DNA of 64,000 nt from Glossina fuscipes (taxonomy: Eukaryota > Arthropoda > Insecta > Diptera > Glossinidae): NCBI RefSeq assembly GCF_014805625.2, contig NW_023998431.1:2174007-2238006 (forward strand), written 5' to 3'. The notes beneath the pieces are model-generated. The model was given only the letters and a program-made list of their open reading frames with translations, was not told the origin of the DNA and did no database searches. The position numbers and the translations under genes are program-made. This document shows positions 12,171-24,945 of this stretch, piece by piece (within the stretch, counting starts at the first letter, position 1; every line of letters starts with the position of its first letter).

Positions 12171-13511
12171 GTCAATCTATACAGTTGCCTCGTGAATGTG
12201 CCGACAATAATCGAAGACATTGAACTGAAATTGAATCACTTTAACATTGCGTAACGCTTAAGAAAATTAGATGCATTCAATCTCTCAAAATCTTCTATAA
12301 TCTTACTATAATATTGTTACAACTCGCAATATGTAGCTGCAATCAATGTGAAATTATGAATTAACTTAACATTAATTACGGCTGGTAGCCTATCTGACAA
12401 TTCTCGTGGACACACATATTTTACCTTTATTTTGCTTGTAATTAACGTTCTATCCTTTTGCGGCGAAAAATGCAAGCGGGTCGTACGTAAATACGCTCAG
12501 CAGAACAAAGAAAATTACAAAAATTCTTCATAACTGAATAACTTGAATAAAAATCACACCTAAAATGATTTTATTCATCCGACTGATGTGCCCGAGATAC
12601 TTTCTTCACATTCATAGTTGCAATGTCAACTGAATTTTGGAATCACTGGCCTCAACATTCGCTTGAATGCGTTTGTTGAGAAGTGCATACAACGATTCTT
12701 GTCATGTATAAAAAATATATCAAACGTTTGTTAGCTACTGGTAACAATAGACTTACTAATGTTGCTAAACAACTAATTGACAATTTATTTATTTATCGTC
12801 TACTTTTTCTTTCCGATTATAGGATATTCTCTCAGCTTGAGCGTTTTTGTTGCGTGCATACATCATCAAGATTAATGAGATTTTCTTTTTCTTTTATCTC
12901 TAATAATGGCTATCTCTAGCTGATGCAAAAACCATTTCAAGTTAATATGAAACAACTTAATAGCATAAAGTAAAGAAACGCAAAAAAAAAAAAAATTATT
13001 TAAATGACATTTGCATACTAGTGAACAGCGGTATAGCGTTGTAAAAACGATAAAAAATATTACGAGCGAAATTTAACCCGCCTAAGTGTCCTCATTTAGT
13101 GTAATGAATAGTCGGAAAAGTCCAATTCTCAGTGATTGCCATTCACATCCAAACTGTGGTCGTGTCGTTTAGCAAATGTCAGTTGTGAGACAAAACACAA
13201 GAGATTTTCTTTGGGTCGAAAAACTTGACAATAAACGCAAATTAAAAAATCAAAATACAGAATTTTCAACTAGCAATAATCGCACCTCATTGGTTACGAT
13301 ATCGCCTCTGGACGGTATCGTTGGAGAATATGCAGTCAACTTGAGCATAGAAAAAATTAATGAAATAACTTTATTAATAACTTTATTAAGATTTAAACAA
13401 AGAAACTCACACGTTCACATTGCAGCGAATTTTCTCTTCTTGATTTATTGAACTACAGAAGGAGAAGAAGAAAAAATATATAGCAGTTTTACAAAGCAAA
13501 GTTAAGTTTTG

Positions 13512-13718
13512 GCAGAGATTGTGTACAAGATCGTGACATTCCTTGACCGCGGAGAGCGCCTAAATCAAGGCATTACTGAAGTCAAATTTCCAAGCAGCCC
13601 CAAGAAATTTGTTTTCAAACCATACAATACTAATGTAACAACTATTAATACCAATGGCGGCACAATCAATGGTAATGAACCCACATCGCATCAATTTGCA
13701 GAGACTTCATATATTTAA
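13512..13718 (+). CDS. Orphan coding-like ORF, unknown function
   Basis: This open frame of about 68 codons has no ATG at its start: TTG at 13509 follows an in-frame stop, and TTTTGGCAG just upstream looks like a splice acceptor. Codon use is more coding-like (mixed C/G third positions) than nearby ORFs. It contains VTFLDRGERLNQGITEV, then SPKKFVFKPYN and a Thr/Asn-rich tail ending in a stop at 13716-13718. I do not recognise the family. It could be the last exon of a small nested gene on the plus strand, or a remnant of a retrotransposed gene. A 91-codon ORF at 13176-13451 with a good CAAATG start context lies just upstream, but no convincing join was found. Confidence 0.25.
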   Translation, partial: AEIVYKIVTFLDRGERLNQGITEVKFPSSPKKFVFKPYNTNVTTINTNGGTINGNEPTSHQFAETSYI

Positions 13719-16647
13719 GGGAATCAGTTTTGCGATATAACGTAATGGAACCGCAATAGCAAGGCTGGGGTAAACACTTTTGCTCGAAATGGATAAACCG
13801 TGAAGTCAAGGTTATAGTCTATACAACAGTAAACGAAATTACTTTATATAATCAAGCCTGTTGAATTCCGAGATAATGTTTCCCAAGCATAAGCACAATA
13901 TTGAGAGCAATCTAGCTTATCTTACAACTATGTAATCAGGGACTTTTGTTTTGGATGGATTCATTTCCGATTTAGTTATACTTCTGGCCGTATGCAGTCT
14001 TCTAACGACAGGGACTTCTTCGTAGCAATGACTTCTTTAGAAAGGATATTTGTTGCGTTAAACTGGTAAATAAGAGGAACAATCAATTCGCCTGACACTT
14101 TTCTAGGCTGAATTTATTTTATAATGATCGCTGCAGACACTGTCAGTACGACCAGGCGATACATATTCATCTTAAAGATTCCGTACAGAGAAACCAAAGT
14201 TTTTAGCTAAAACGGGACGGGGTGTGGTTTTACGTCTTTACGTATAATTTCAATTTAGATTTGTTACGATACTCTAGGCAACTGTTGAAAGTCAGAATGC
14301 TGGACAATTGAACCGCCCGTAATCGTACGTTATTAGTTGATGCATAACCAACCAAAGCTAAATAAATAATATTTTATTTGGATCTCAAATGATGCGAAGA
14401 ACGATGTATGGCTTATTCTACTTAACAAATGTGGAGCTACAAATGAATGTCACCAGCAAAGATCATTTTCGGGTCTTCTTTCAAGCAACGCAATTAACGT
14501 TAACGTAACGGTAATGTATGTGAATTTCAATTATGGAGTCTTTTTAGATTTTATACACATGCAGCTAACGAAACTGACGATTAACGTGCCTAATCCGGTC
14601 AAATAGAGTGAAAAATGTTTAGAGCAAGACATGCCCGATATTTCTAAGCAATATCTAATAGATGTTCTCGTTAGCGGAAGTTTGTTTTGCGCGCAGTTAT
14701 GAATATTACTTTTTTAAGTTTTGATCATTTCAAAACTATCAAAATACGCGTTATTTCCTCAACTTAAACTCAATCTCAAAAGCGTAACCTTCAGTTAATC
14801 AAGCGCAAGCAATCATGACGGAAACAAATATCTTGTACAAGCTATTTTATTGTAAACCATCAATTTTTTATCAGTAATTAAGAGTTGTATCGCAAAAATC
14901 AACATTTTTTGTCGCGAATGCTCAGACGATCTTGTTTACCTATGTATTCCTGTTTCTTCCGATGGCAGTGAAAGCCTGAACGATAAACATTTTATGTTTC
15001 TCCTATCTTTGCTGTTTTTCGACAAACTGTTTGATTTCTACGCGTTCACATGTGATAAAGCTATTCAGCAGAAGATGTAATAATTTTATTATTTAGTTGG
15101 CAACAGCCAGAGAAACACGTTAGATATATAGGAAATTCTAAGTGCATTGACTATACGTACCATACTTTTCCCCCTTTCTTACAAACTGTATCTTACAAAT
15201 TGGTCATGATTGACTATTATTTTCTAGACTGAAAGCATCAAAAAGAAATTCTAAAAAAATGCAATCTTTTGTCATCAAGAAATCTTGCTACTCAACAAGT
15301 ATCGTTCTTTAACTTCGATTAAATACTTAACAGTATCAGGTAAAAATTTGCATTGGAATCGTCCAGTATAAGTTCACTTGTAATAATACGCAATTTTAAA
15401 GTTAATTTTAAAATTAAAAATGGAACTGGAATGTAAACAATTGGCAACAATATGCATTCAAAGGTTAACTATAAATTACTTTCCCCAGATTGACAAAGTA
15501 AGTAATTATGAAAGATGAAAGAAGAAGAGAAAGATGAATGACATACGAACAAAATCATAGGTGAAGCTACAACGTAAGATAATTGTTTGGGTTTGATGGC
15601 TTGGGACGGAATCATGTATACATACCTGGGAGCTGTTCCAGCACCCAATGACGGCAACACGACCAGAGTTGATCAATAGGAAAAAAATTCATATTCCATC
15701 GGGGCTATACTAATAGCCAAATATCTTTCTGTACGATGACCCGATAAAAAGGAAGAGAGTTTAACTCAGAAGTTCCGCTAGCCGCGAACAGTCATTTGTT
15801 TCGCTCTCTACAGAACATTTTCTGTGGTGTGAAGCTAACTTCAATTCAAATAAGGCAGATATCCTGCGAATTTTACGGTTCACGGTTATCGTAGCAAAAT
15901 TACCAAAAAAATTGCAAAGGGTTATCGATCGAAATGACGCTCATACGAATCATACGAATTTTTGGAATTTTGATTAGAAATTTTCGCGTATTTTTTCATT
16001 GACATAACAGTTACGAATAAAAATTTTGTGGATAGATAGTAGGAGAGTGTGCAAGAAATGTTTCTTAAGTGAAAAGAGGTTCTGATCTAGATATATGCTC
16101 CCGCACCCCTATGCTCTATTTTCTTTAAACTATTTCCTCTATGTCGAGGAAAGAAACACCTTTATTTAAATCGTTTTTTTCTTTTTTTTGTAATTTCTAT
16201 GCATCTACATATACGTATCTACCTGCATATAAGTGCGGAAAATGACGACGCAATCGTTTTCTCGTCAACGTTATATACAAATAATATAAGAGAGTATGCA
16301 GAGATTGCTATTAAGACTGTCGAGCATATAATAAACTTGCATGCAATGCATGTTTGCGAAGACAAGGTTATAAACAAGTTAAACAAGCAATTGTTGTGGT
16401 GTATACGTTGTCATTGAAATCGGTTTTTTTTTGCTCCAAATGAAAAAGAGATCGAATGGAGAATTTGTGGCAACATTTTGGTTTATTTTATTAGCGACAC
16501 TCTTTTTCACTTGAAACGTTCAACGTATATCGCTATGTATGAGTTTTCTATTTTTTGTTTTTTTTTTTTTGTTTTTTTGTTTCTTTTGTTTTTCGTAAAA
16601 CACTTGTATACGACTAGTAAGCATTCATTTAACACACTATCACTTAC

Positions 16648-16831
16648 CATCCATTTAAGACAATCCAAGCAACCCATTTGTGAAGCGGCATGTATCGGTG
16701 CCATACCATCGCGTGCCCGTACATATAATGAACCGCCAGCTTCAAGCACCAAAAACTTGAGCACCTCCAAATGCCCCTCTTGCGCTGCCAAATAAACCGG
16801 TGTAACATCATTGTCCATTTGCGTATTGGCG
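16648..16831 (-). CDS. f: forked ortholog, ankyrin exon 2
   Basis: A 184-nt exon bounded by acceptor TTTTAG (above 16831) and donor GTAAGT (16642-16647). Its first base C completes a codon from the upstream exon (phase 2), and it leaves in phase 0 after KWM. It encodes ANTQMDND and two ankyrin repeats: [14 protein letters not shown]...[10 protein letters not shown], and [18 protein letters not shown]. These align with espin's ATPLYLACQEGHLEV and TPLHAAAQMGH repeats. Both the long-isoform exon (43492-43725, ending TG) and the alternative first exon (18659-19008, ending AG) supply two bases, so either can precede it in frame. Confidence 0.93.
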
Positions 16832-17001
16832 CTAAAAGTAGACGAAAAATGTGTACAAAATGCAAAGCGTTCTCATTTAGTTGAGCAAAATATTTTTCGG
16901 TATCGTTTTTCGGCTTTCATCTTTACTTCATTTAGCTGACTTGAATAAACTCTACAAGACAGCGGTATATAATGCTACCAAGTATGATTTGGTTTTTTAC
17001 C

Positions 17002-17025
17002 AAAAAAAAAAAAAAAAAAAAAAAA
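17002..17025 (+). repeat. Poly-A tract
   Basis: About 24 consecutive A on the plus strand, about 170 bases intronic of the ankyrin exon 2 acceptor (poly-T on the gene strand). Confidence 0.9.
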
Positions 17026-18658
17026 CCTATACAAGATTTTAAGGTTTTATTCACCTAATAAGCAATTAGACGATTTAATTGATATACGACGCCATTGTAT
17101 TATATTGATTTTCCGGTTTCATTTTTTTTTTTATTCATTTATTTATTTGTTTTTTTTTTTTTATTCTTTTTTTGAGATAAATAAGAATAACCTTAAATAT
17201 GCTGTTCAGAGATTTTTTTTTGTACTTTTTAGTGCATTCTGCTTTTCGCATTGTATGGAATTGTATTATATTTTACTGACATTGCGAGTACATGAAAACA
17301 TGCTACGCTAACTGAGTACTGAACCAGTCATCGGCGATCGGCGTGAGTCATCTTAATTTTTGCAATGTTCAACTTCATTTCCATCAATTAAATTATGTCC
17401 GTCTGTCTTACCTTAAACCCTTTGGTAACGAAAATCGCCTCACCTTTCCATTTTGCATTGAAAATAGCGAGGAAGCGCATAAGAGCAATACTAGTCGCAT
17501 ATTTACCTTAAATAGATTCATTGGGAAGCACCTATTGATTACATTGTCTTTTATTAATTTTGACAATACTTGCGGTTTATTGGCCTTTTTGTTATCGCAT
17601 AGAAGCTATACGCCGTCTTTGCGAATCTGTCTGTAACGTGCCATGGAAAAATAAAGCGCAACAAAATCAGAAAGGAATTGGAACGCATTAAAAATCGCAT
17701 TCTTTAGAGATGAACTTGAAAAAAACCAACTGCTTGCTTTCGACGGCGTCAGCTAAGACTTGATGAACACTTGGAAGGAATAGAAATTCAATATCTTTTG
17801 GTTATGCAAGCAAAAATTCAAGAAGCATGTACATGCCACCTAGAAAAAAAAATTGTATTTTGAATTTCGATTAATTCTGCTCAATGAATAGAATAGGACC
17901 CTGGTTTTCTCATAAAAACTATTTTCATTTATGATAACGTGCATCATTTATGCTACAAGCAACATTAACTCTGTGCGGAAGTACGCAATACCAGTATCGT
18001 TTTCTAAATCGATTTAAGCCCCTCTGCACGACTGATCCTGATGATTGTCCCTATCCGTTGGTGTAATACATTTAATAACGTTTGATTTATTCTCCACATC
18101 TCTCTTTCTTTGTCTCTCTCTCTCTCTCTCAAATAGCATATTAGAGTTACTGCTTACTATTTGATGATAAAAAGGTTGGACGGGTACGGCGATTTTATGT
18201 GTTAGCTCACTGCTCTAAATGTGGACAACATACGTCTATTTCTATGGTCGGAGCCCCTCCCAGGCTCACCTGCCCCTTTAATAAAACAGTAATTTTTATT
18301 TTTCCTTATGTTGGATTCTAGTAGATATGGGATAGTAGGTATGGGATAGTGATTGACTAGTCTAGGTCTAGCCTATCCAGAACATTTAAAAATAGCTTTT
18401 TAATAGAAAAAATCGTTTTAACGCTTATACAAACAAATTGAAATTCGAACGCTCTTGCAACATAATGTCAAGCTAATATTTCTTTGAATTGCTTAAGTAT
18501 TCACGTAATCGTAATTGAAGATGAAACGTTTACTATATACACTGGATTGTATAGAGGGCCCATATTTTTCAAAAATTACTTCACAGAAAAATATCAAATT
18601 ATACAAAAACGATAAAATATTTGTAAATAAAATACCATAAGCAAAAAATGGATCTCAC

Positions 18659-19008
18659 CTAACAACACTACGGCGACTGTTGCGTTCTTTACGTACACCA
18701 ACGTTCGATCCTAAATGCATTGTTGCATCGGTTATGGTTGTATTATTGCTTTCATCGGCATCATCTAACATTTCTGCTAAATCAGAGAGATCATCGCTTG
18801 GTATCCGTCGTAAATTTGTGTTATCATCTTTTATGTTCACACCATGACTATTCAATTCATTCGCCACTAAGCAAATGTCATTATTATTCGTTTTATTTTT
18901 ATTCTTATTTCGACGATATGAGGTAAAACTTGTAGTCATTTTACCAAAGAAACCTTTCTTAACGCTGATTGTCGAAAAATAACTGATATTAAAAAGTAAC
19001 GATTTCAT
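18659..19008 (-). CDS. f: forked ortholog, alternative first coding exon
   Basis: An open frame ending AG|GTGAGA (donor 18653-18658) in phase 2, so it can splice in frame to the ankyrin exon at 16831 (AG+C gives Ser). Two starts are possible: the ATG at 19008 (MKSLLFNISYF) and the ATG at 18939 (MTTSFTSYRRNKN). The second has the better fly context (AAAATGA). The exon encodes a basic N-rich segment, then an acidic stretch (SDDLSDLAEMLDDADES) and a basic end (RKERNSRRSVV). A TATA box and Inr sit just upstream, supporting a separate promoter. The resulting isoform lacks ankyrin exon 1. An alternative reading is a cassette exon 18659-18964 (acceptor ACAATCAG), also phase 2 in and out, but that would interrupt the ankyrin array. 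The segment itself matches no family I know. Confidence 0.7.
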
Positions 19009-19040
19009 GAGCAAAACAATGCAACTAACACACCCTACAC

Positions 19041-19078
19041 TGAAGTCTAATGCGAAGATTAAACCCGCTTATATTTAA
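19041..19078 (-). promoter_or_regulatory. TATA/Inr core promoter of short forked isoform
   Basis: On the minus strand, TTAAATATAAG (19068-19078) is followed by an initiator TCAGTG whose A is at 19041. TATAAG begins 32 bases upstream of that A, the canonical TATA-to-Inr spacing. The predicted start lies 33 bases before the first ATG (19008) and 102 before the second (18939). Confidence 0.55.
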
Positions 19079-19639
19079 GTAGAAGGATAGTAAAATGGAA
19101 TGGAAATGGAATTTTAGGGGAATAAGTGAATGATAGATGGAGATGCTAAACGTTGTTGATGTAGTCTAAGACACTTCCGATTCTGCCACGAACACCACAT
19201 GATTACAAAGCTTGAAAATGTTTTCTTTGCTTTCTTATTCATTTACATGGCTGTTCTTAATCTTCACTTCAGTTTTATTAAATTCTTATTGAATTTTTTT
19301 ATTAGTTTCACACTGTAATTTATTTATTTTTTTTTATTTTATTCGCATTTACTTGTTTTAAGCGATTAAGTCAACAATAAAACAGCACCTTTTGTTTATC
19401 ATGCTAACTATTTCATTTCATTTGTAACATTCAGGAATACGCATAAGGTCAATATGAAATATTATAAATATATGTACATGTAAAAAAAACAAAAAACTGA
19501 GATAGACTGTACGAGTATTTTCTATAAATGGTCGCTTTTGATTACAAAATTTGTAGAGTTTATGGGGTTTTTGATGCTTGTGTCTGCGCCTTAAAAAAGT
19601 TCTGAATAAAAAATTATATTTTGATACTCTGGCTAGGCG

Positions 19640-20060
19640 TAGTCAATATTTTCCATTTTTGTACAAAACGCTACAGTATCGTGCCTAGAATATGCCTTCA
19701 AATTTTTATACACTTGTCTGCTATAGTGTATGCGGTATCCTCACGTCACATAGTATCCTTCATATTAGCCCTGCGACCGATTTCGCCCATTTTCAATATC
19801 AATTTTCGTACAAGAACTTGCAATATTTCTGCCAAAATTGAGGTCGATAACTTAATTTTTGCGGTCAGGAAAATGTTTACAACAGAACTTACATAGACGG
19901 ACACACGGACATGGTGAAATCAAAATTCAAAATTTGATGCTGATCAAGAATATATATAGACTTTGTGGGGTGTCTGAAGCTTTCTTCTAGTCGTTGCAAA
20001 CAGTTTGACAAAGTGAATGTTACTCCCGTCCTTGGGTGATGGGTATAAAAAGAAAAGTTC
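19640..20060 (+). mobile_element. mini-me/INE-1-like repeat
   Basis: This contains the typical series: a GACGGACAC-type (GTCY) block, ATGGTGAAATC core, TTGATGCTGATCAAGAATATATATAG with the (TA) block, then TCTGAAGCTTTCTTCTAG and GATGGGTATAAAA. The same series appears in other copies in the window. It is non-coding. Confidence 0.55.
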
Positions 20061-21078
20061 ATTCAGCAGTAGAGGGCAATTTACGGTCTGGATCCTCGGG
20101 TTGCTTGCCGGACATCGTAATACTATTAAACTATACAATAGCCGTAAAGACTTGGGCATTTTCTTTTCAAGTGCTGGAGAAGATAAGACAAATTTTCAAA
20201 TTGAAAAAATTGACTAAGCCTGATACCTGTTGCTTTGTGATATGTTGAAAATAATAACTGCATTTTACAACTAATCGTTGCTATGATTTTCTAATAATTC
20301 TAGTCTCAAATCATGCTATTAAATAAAAATATATGATAGATTGTAATTTAAAAGCAATGGACAACGCCACTGAGTTCTGAAACCGCCCCAATGATGTTGC
20401 AATTCTGCTTAATTATTTAACTTGACTTTCCATTTGATATAGAGATTGCTTATATTATATAAATATAACTATAAAATTAAACATAAAAAGTTTGACTGAC
20501 TGCAGCTTTTTCTAGTTTTGTAATTTGCGTGACTATCTTATACCCTCTGCTGAAGATTGAGGATGTGATAATCTTGCCATTCCATTTAACACTTAGAGAT
20601 ATATTCTGGCGTTGTCATCGATCACTGGCCATAAAAGAAACCCAAATGTATTCTTATGATAGTCAACTTGATTTCGCATCAATTTTCGCATTGCGAAGGA
20701 ATGCTTTTAGCATAAAACAACAGAGAAAAAGTGATCTCTCCGTAATATAATTATTCGCAAGCAATTAGAATACAGAAAAATGAAAATCTGCTAATTCGGC
20801 TACGTACGTATATAAGTTTACACCGACAAGCAGCATTTGAGCACTGACCGTTAGAAGCTTTCATTCCCTGAAAAAATTTCATAACGTTTTGACAATTAGT
20901 TTGCATATTACACTTGTTGCAGTTACGCCGCTTTTGTCATTTTCAAAATAATGGAAAAATGGGTTTGTACGCGTGACTTTTTAATGAGAAAATATACGTT
21001 AGCAATCAGCGCATAGTGTACTGGGCTGGATTCTTTCAATCTAATCAGCATTAGCTTTTGAAAGGTATATAGTGGCAT

Positions 21079-21106
<28 letters not shown>
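21079..21106. repeat. GA microsatellite
   Basis: Perfect (GA)n run within the large intron. Confidence 0.9.
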
Positions 21107-21109
<3 letters not shown>

Positions 21110-22242
21110 TATATCGTGTATATATGTGTAAGATCTGGTAGCTCTTTGTAAATGATTGCCGATTATATAAACCATATGTTATCCTATAGCGGATATAACT
21201 AATTTCAAACTCGAATAAAGTTCAAGTTCCAAGTTGTAAGCTTTAGCGCTTTAAAGCCCTAATTAATTAATTATATTTGCTCTTTACAAAGTTTTGCGAG
21301 CCATTGGGCTCATTCAATTGATCTTTTGACATAATGTCATCAATATATCGCCTAAATATTTCAGAAGTCTTGCCGAAACGATGGCGAAACGTGTTCAAAT
21401 CAAAATTGCATTTATTTGGTGTGTTCGAATTTTGCTACGAAAACAATATAAAATTTTTCCCTTAATGAATACATATTTCTATGTGTTGTAAGCATTTGCC
21501 AAATCGAATATATTCTCTACAGAGAATAGATATGTATAAATGTATGGATTGGATTATTTTTTTATTATTAATGAAAATTAATGCAGAAAATGAAAATGAA
21601 AATTTTTACCAAGCCATAGGGCCATGGGGGCCAAACGTGGCAATTTTAAATGATCAAAACTAGGTTAAATTAAACTGATAAACCTAAAGCATTAACGAAG
21701 CAGAAGAAGATTTTAATGAGAATATAATAAAAAATGCAAACAATTGCCGCCATACGCTTATGTAACCAGTGCAAGGCAAATTCGTAGTTTTGCAAGTAAT
21801 TGTTATTAAGAAACGCGGCTAATTATCTAATATTTGTAATCAATTAAAGTGGTTTTTGGCTTTCGGTCAACACGATTAATGTATTTTTTAATTGATTTTG
21901 ATTTTTCAATATTGTTGCCGCCGTGTGCGCAGCGACTGTCTTTCAAGAAATCATGTTTTTCTTACAAAATCTTATTGCGTCAAATTTCAATATATGAGTA
22001 GATTTTTACATACAATATGTGCGATACTTTTCGCTATAAACAAAAATTATAAATAAAAAAAATAATAGAAAAGTAATCAAGTAAAATTAAAAATTCCTTT
22101 ATGCACCCGTTTTCTTAAACTTACACTTAAGACTAGATATGTGTTGAAAATGCTTCTTATTTTATTAAATTCTTCAATTTTGGCAAGTGATAGAAGTGGG
22201 ACGACGCTTAATGCATTTTTTCAGTTTCACAGTTAATTGGAT

Positions 22243-22304
22243 GTATTTCTCTTTCTCTCTCTCTCTCGCTCTCTCTCTCTTTTTTTTGTTTTTTTTTTTT
22301 TTTG
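22243..22304. repeat. CT microsatellite with poly-T
   Basis: (CT)n followed by T runs. It accounts for a spurious charged ORF on the minus strand. Confidence 0.85.
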
Positions 22305-24070
22305 TTTTTATTAAAGTGAATTTATATCTATCTGGTTTTTCCCGGACATTGAAAATCTCATAAGGAGTGCGAACACTACCAATAAATTGAAACGCTTGAC
22401 TGTCAAGATCAAAATTGAAGTTAAGTGAAAATCGTAGCAAACAAACTTGAATTTAACCATAACGTCACGTGTCCTTATATATTCGTAAGCAGTAGTGCAG
22501 AAATATATTTATTATACGTGCTATGCGGATTGCTAAACACGATTAATATTAGCGTTTCGTCTGCAAATCGCAGCTGAGGGTAAGTAAGAAATTCTTCGTT
22601 TTTACAGTCACGCTTAAAGTGGATACCATGATACATGATTGTTACGCTTGTACAACAACGACGACCTAAGAAGGTGATGAATTTCTTAGAGCTAGAACTT
22701 TTCATTTTCCTAATTACTTCAATAGAAGAGATAATAATAATGCGAAAATTGACAAACGATTGCTCGCCTCCTCGCCTCCTCGCCTACTCATGACAAAAAC
22801 TAGCAGAAAGGAGTTATGTAAATGCGTAATAAACGGCAGAATTTTCTTAAGTGGAGTGTTAGCTAGTGTATCGGTGTTATTTGTATACAGATTTTGAACT
22901 ATTGGTGAAAATGATATATAATCGTGGTTTTCTTAGATTTTTGCTTTCAATTTTCATATATTTTTTATCCTTATATAAATGGCTCCCTCCGCTGCTTGGT
23001 CATGTATATTGCACGTATCGCTGGCAATTTTTCAAGATATTTCAATGTAATTTAATCCAATGATTTATTTTGGCCCAGCGATCAACCCTATTGGAAAGGG
23101 TTGGGATGGGTTAAAGCATTGGTCCGACTACTGCCCGCATAAGGCTTGACTTCAATGAGATTCTTGGATGAAAACAATTTGCTTTTTTACTATTTCTGAA
23201 CAAAAATGAATGGAAATACTAGCATGCCAGATAAGTGTAGTAAATTTCGACAGAATGGGAACTACTTGCCGTACATGCTCTTTTACAAAAAAAAATAAAC
23301 TTTGTAGGGTAACAAGGTGCGATTTTTAGTACTTTATGACCAAGACAAGTGAGGGTTTGTAATTGATGACATGTAGGCGTAGGCTATTTGATTGTAGGCC
23401 TTCATCGCTTGCAATCCTTTAACTGGTTTCAGTTCCAAAAGATGCACATATAATGTGGAAAGTATCGTTTACTTATTTTCAACTGTAATCAGCAATGGTA
23501 ATGACCATCGATCACCAGCGATTGCCTGCCATAAGCAGCAGATACAAGAACTTAAGAAATTAATGTGCGACCTTGTTATGCAGCCTCTTCATTTTTATAT
23601 AGTATTTTGGCATTATGTTGTCACATTTGTTTTCATTTTTTATAACTTTTCGCCATTTAAACATGGAAAAAATACAAGTTTCAAAAATATCTAAAATGAT
23701 TTATCAAAAGTAGCATCTTACTCTGCCGGTAATTGTATTGAAAAAGAACTCAAATAGGATTAACGATTTTATAATGCGCTCCTGCTAGGAAACTTAAAGA
23801 CACAAGAAATGAAAAGGTTATCATAATCTTACGCGGAAATATTGGCGGCGATATGAGTATATCCTATCTGTAAGATAAATTATTAGTCTCAGACGTTTGC
23901 CGGGATAAATTCCGTTTACCCTGACATGTAGCTTGCGAAGGAAACGTGTTTGTTATACGTGGTATAAGGTAAGGCCTTGATACAGATCCCTATCTTAGAA
24001 AGCGCATCTTCAACGCACGTCCAACGGAATTGCAATCGCAAGCATTTCACGAGAGAGACTGACAGAAGGT

Positions 24071-24270
24071 TAATTCCTAAAAATGACACCGAATGTGCAC
24101 TTGTTGTAATTGGAGAAGTTCTTAGACTATTCCTTTAAATTTTCGAAAGTTCGGAAGAAAATTAGACTCATTGCACCTAAAAATGACAACGAGCATCCAT
24201 TTGCCGTGGTTGGAGAAGTTGTTCGACTATTTCTCTTAAGTTTTCGAAACTCTGGCAATAATTAAAAAAA
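24071..24270 (+). repeat. Two-copy tandem duplication (about 100-bp unit)
   Basis: Units at about 24071-24165 and 24171-24270 share CCTAAAAATGACA, TTGGAGAAGTT, GACTATT and TTTTCGAAA in the same order with about 20-25% divergence by eye. Confidence 0.6.
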
Positions 24271-24280
24271 AAAAAACCAT

Positions 24281-24945
24281 GTAAGAAAGTTACATTCGAC
24301 GAGGGCCGAATATCGCATACCGACCACTATGCTTTTCGCATTCTATTCTCCAAGTTTTTTTATTTTATATCCATATTGCTTGTATCATTAAGCAAAAAGT
24401 AATCACGGTGTCTACCATACTTATTTTAGAATTAACCCATTTTTAGGCAGATAATATATCTTCATTTGACTTGACTTGACATAAAACGATAATTTAATCG
24501 ATTGTAACCTTGTGTGTACATGAGCAATTTTTTCCATTTGTGCAGGTAAAAAGCGCAGTGTGCCGGCGCAAAGTAAATGTGGAAAATTTCCCTTTTTTAA
24601 CTTTTATAATTTCCGAGCAACGAGCAAAAATCAACAAATTTTTGTTAAGAAAGACGGAGTTGCGTTCAGTTTATGCTCCACTGCGGGCTTTGGCTCTGTC
24701 CAATTTGACCCATTTTCAATGTCAATCTGCGTGCGAAGACTTCCAATGTTCTTACCAAAATTTGAAGTCGACATCTTCATTTGTGCGATCAGCAAAGTGC
24801 CAAAAACAAACGCTACACAGTTACAAAGATGGCTAAATCAATTCTGAAGAATTTCACGCTGATCAAGAGTATATATATTTTATAGCGTCTCTGAAGCTTC
24901 CTTTTGGGTGTTTAGCAAGCATTACAAAATGAGTATACCCCCATT
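24281..24945 (+). mobile_element. mini-me/INE-1-like repeat, long copy
   Basis: About 665 bases from AAGTTACATTCG...GGCCGAATATCGCATACC through TTAACCCATTTTTAGGCAG to the core GATGGCTAAATCAATTC and the end CTTCCTTTTGGGTG...GTATACCCC. It is matched in inverted orientation by 25690-26268. Two overlapping ORFs inside it (24510-24847) are repeat sequence, not genes. Confidence 0.6.

Larger units (their letters stand above)
8137..16647 (-). other. Intron of forked (8.5 kb)
   Basis: This lies between donor GTAAGT (16642-16647) and acceptor TTTAG (above 8136). It is mostly AT-rich with no minus-strand coding. It holds a weak mini-me-like piece (about 8570-8720), a GA microsatellite (11182-11234), a pyrimidine-skewed decayed repeat tract (about 11390-12170), and an orphan plus-strand coding-like ORF (13512-13718). 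Other ORFs here look like chance. Confidence 0.7.

Noticed and set aside
16478..16795. Plus-strand 105-codon ORF opposite ankyrin exon 2
   Set aside because: Antisense shadow of the ankyrin exon plus poly-T sequence.
24510..24847. Two overlapping plus-strand ORFs of 95-108 codons
   Set aside because: Both lie within a mini-me-like repeat that recurs in non-coding form elsewhere in the window.
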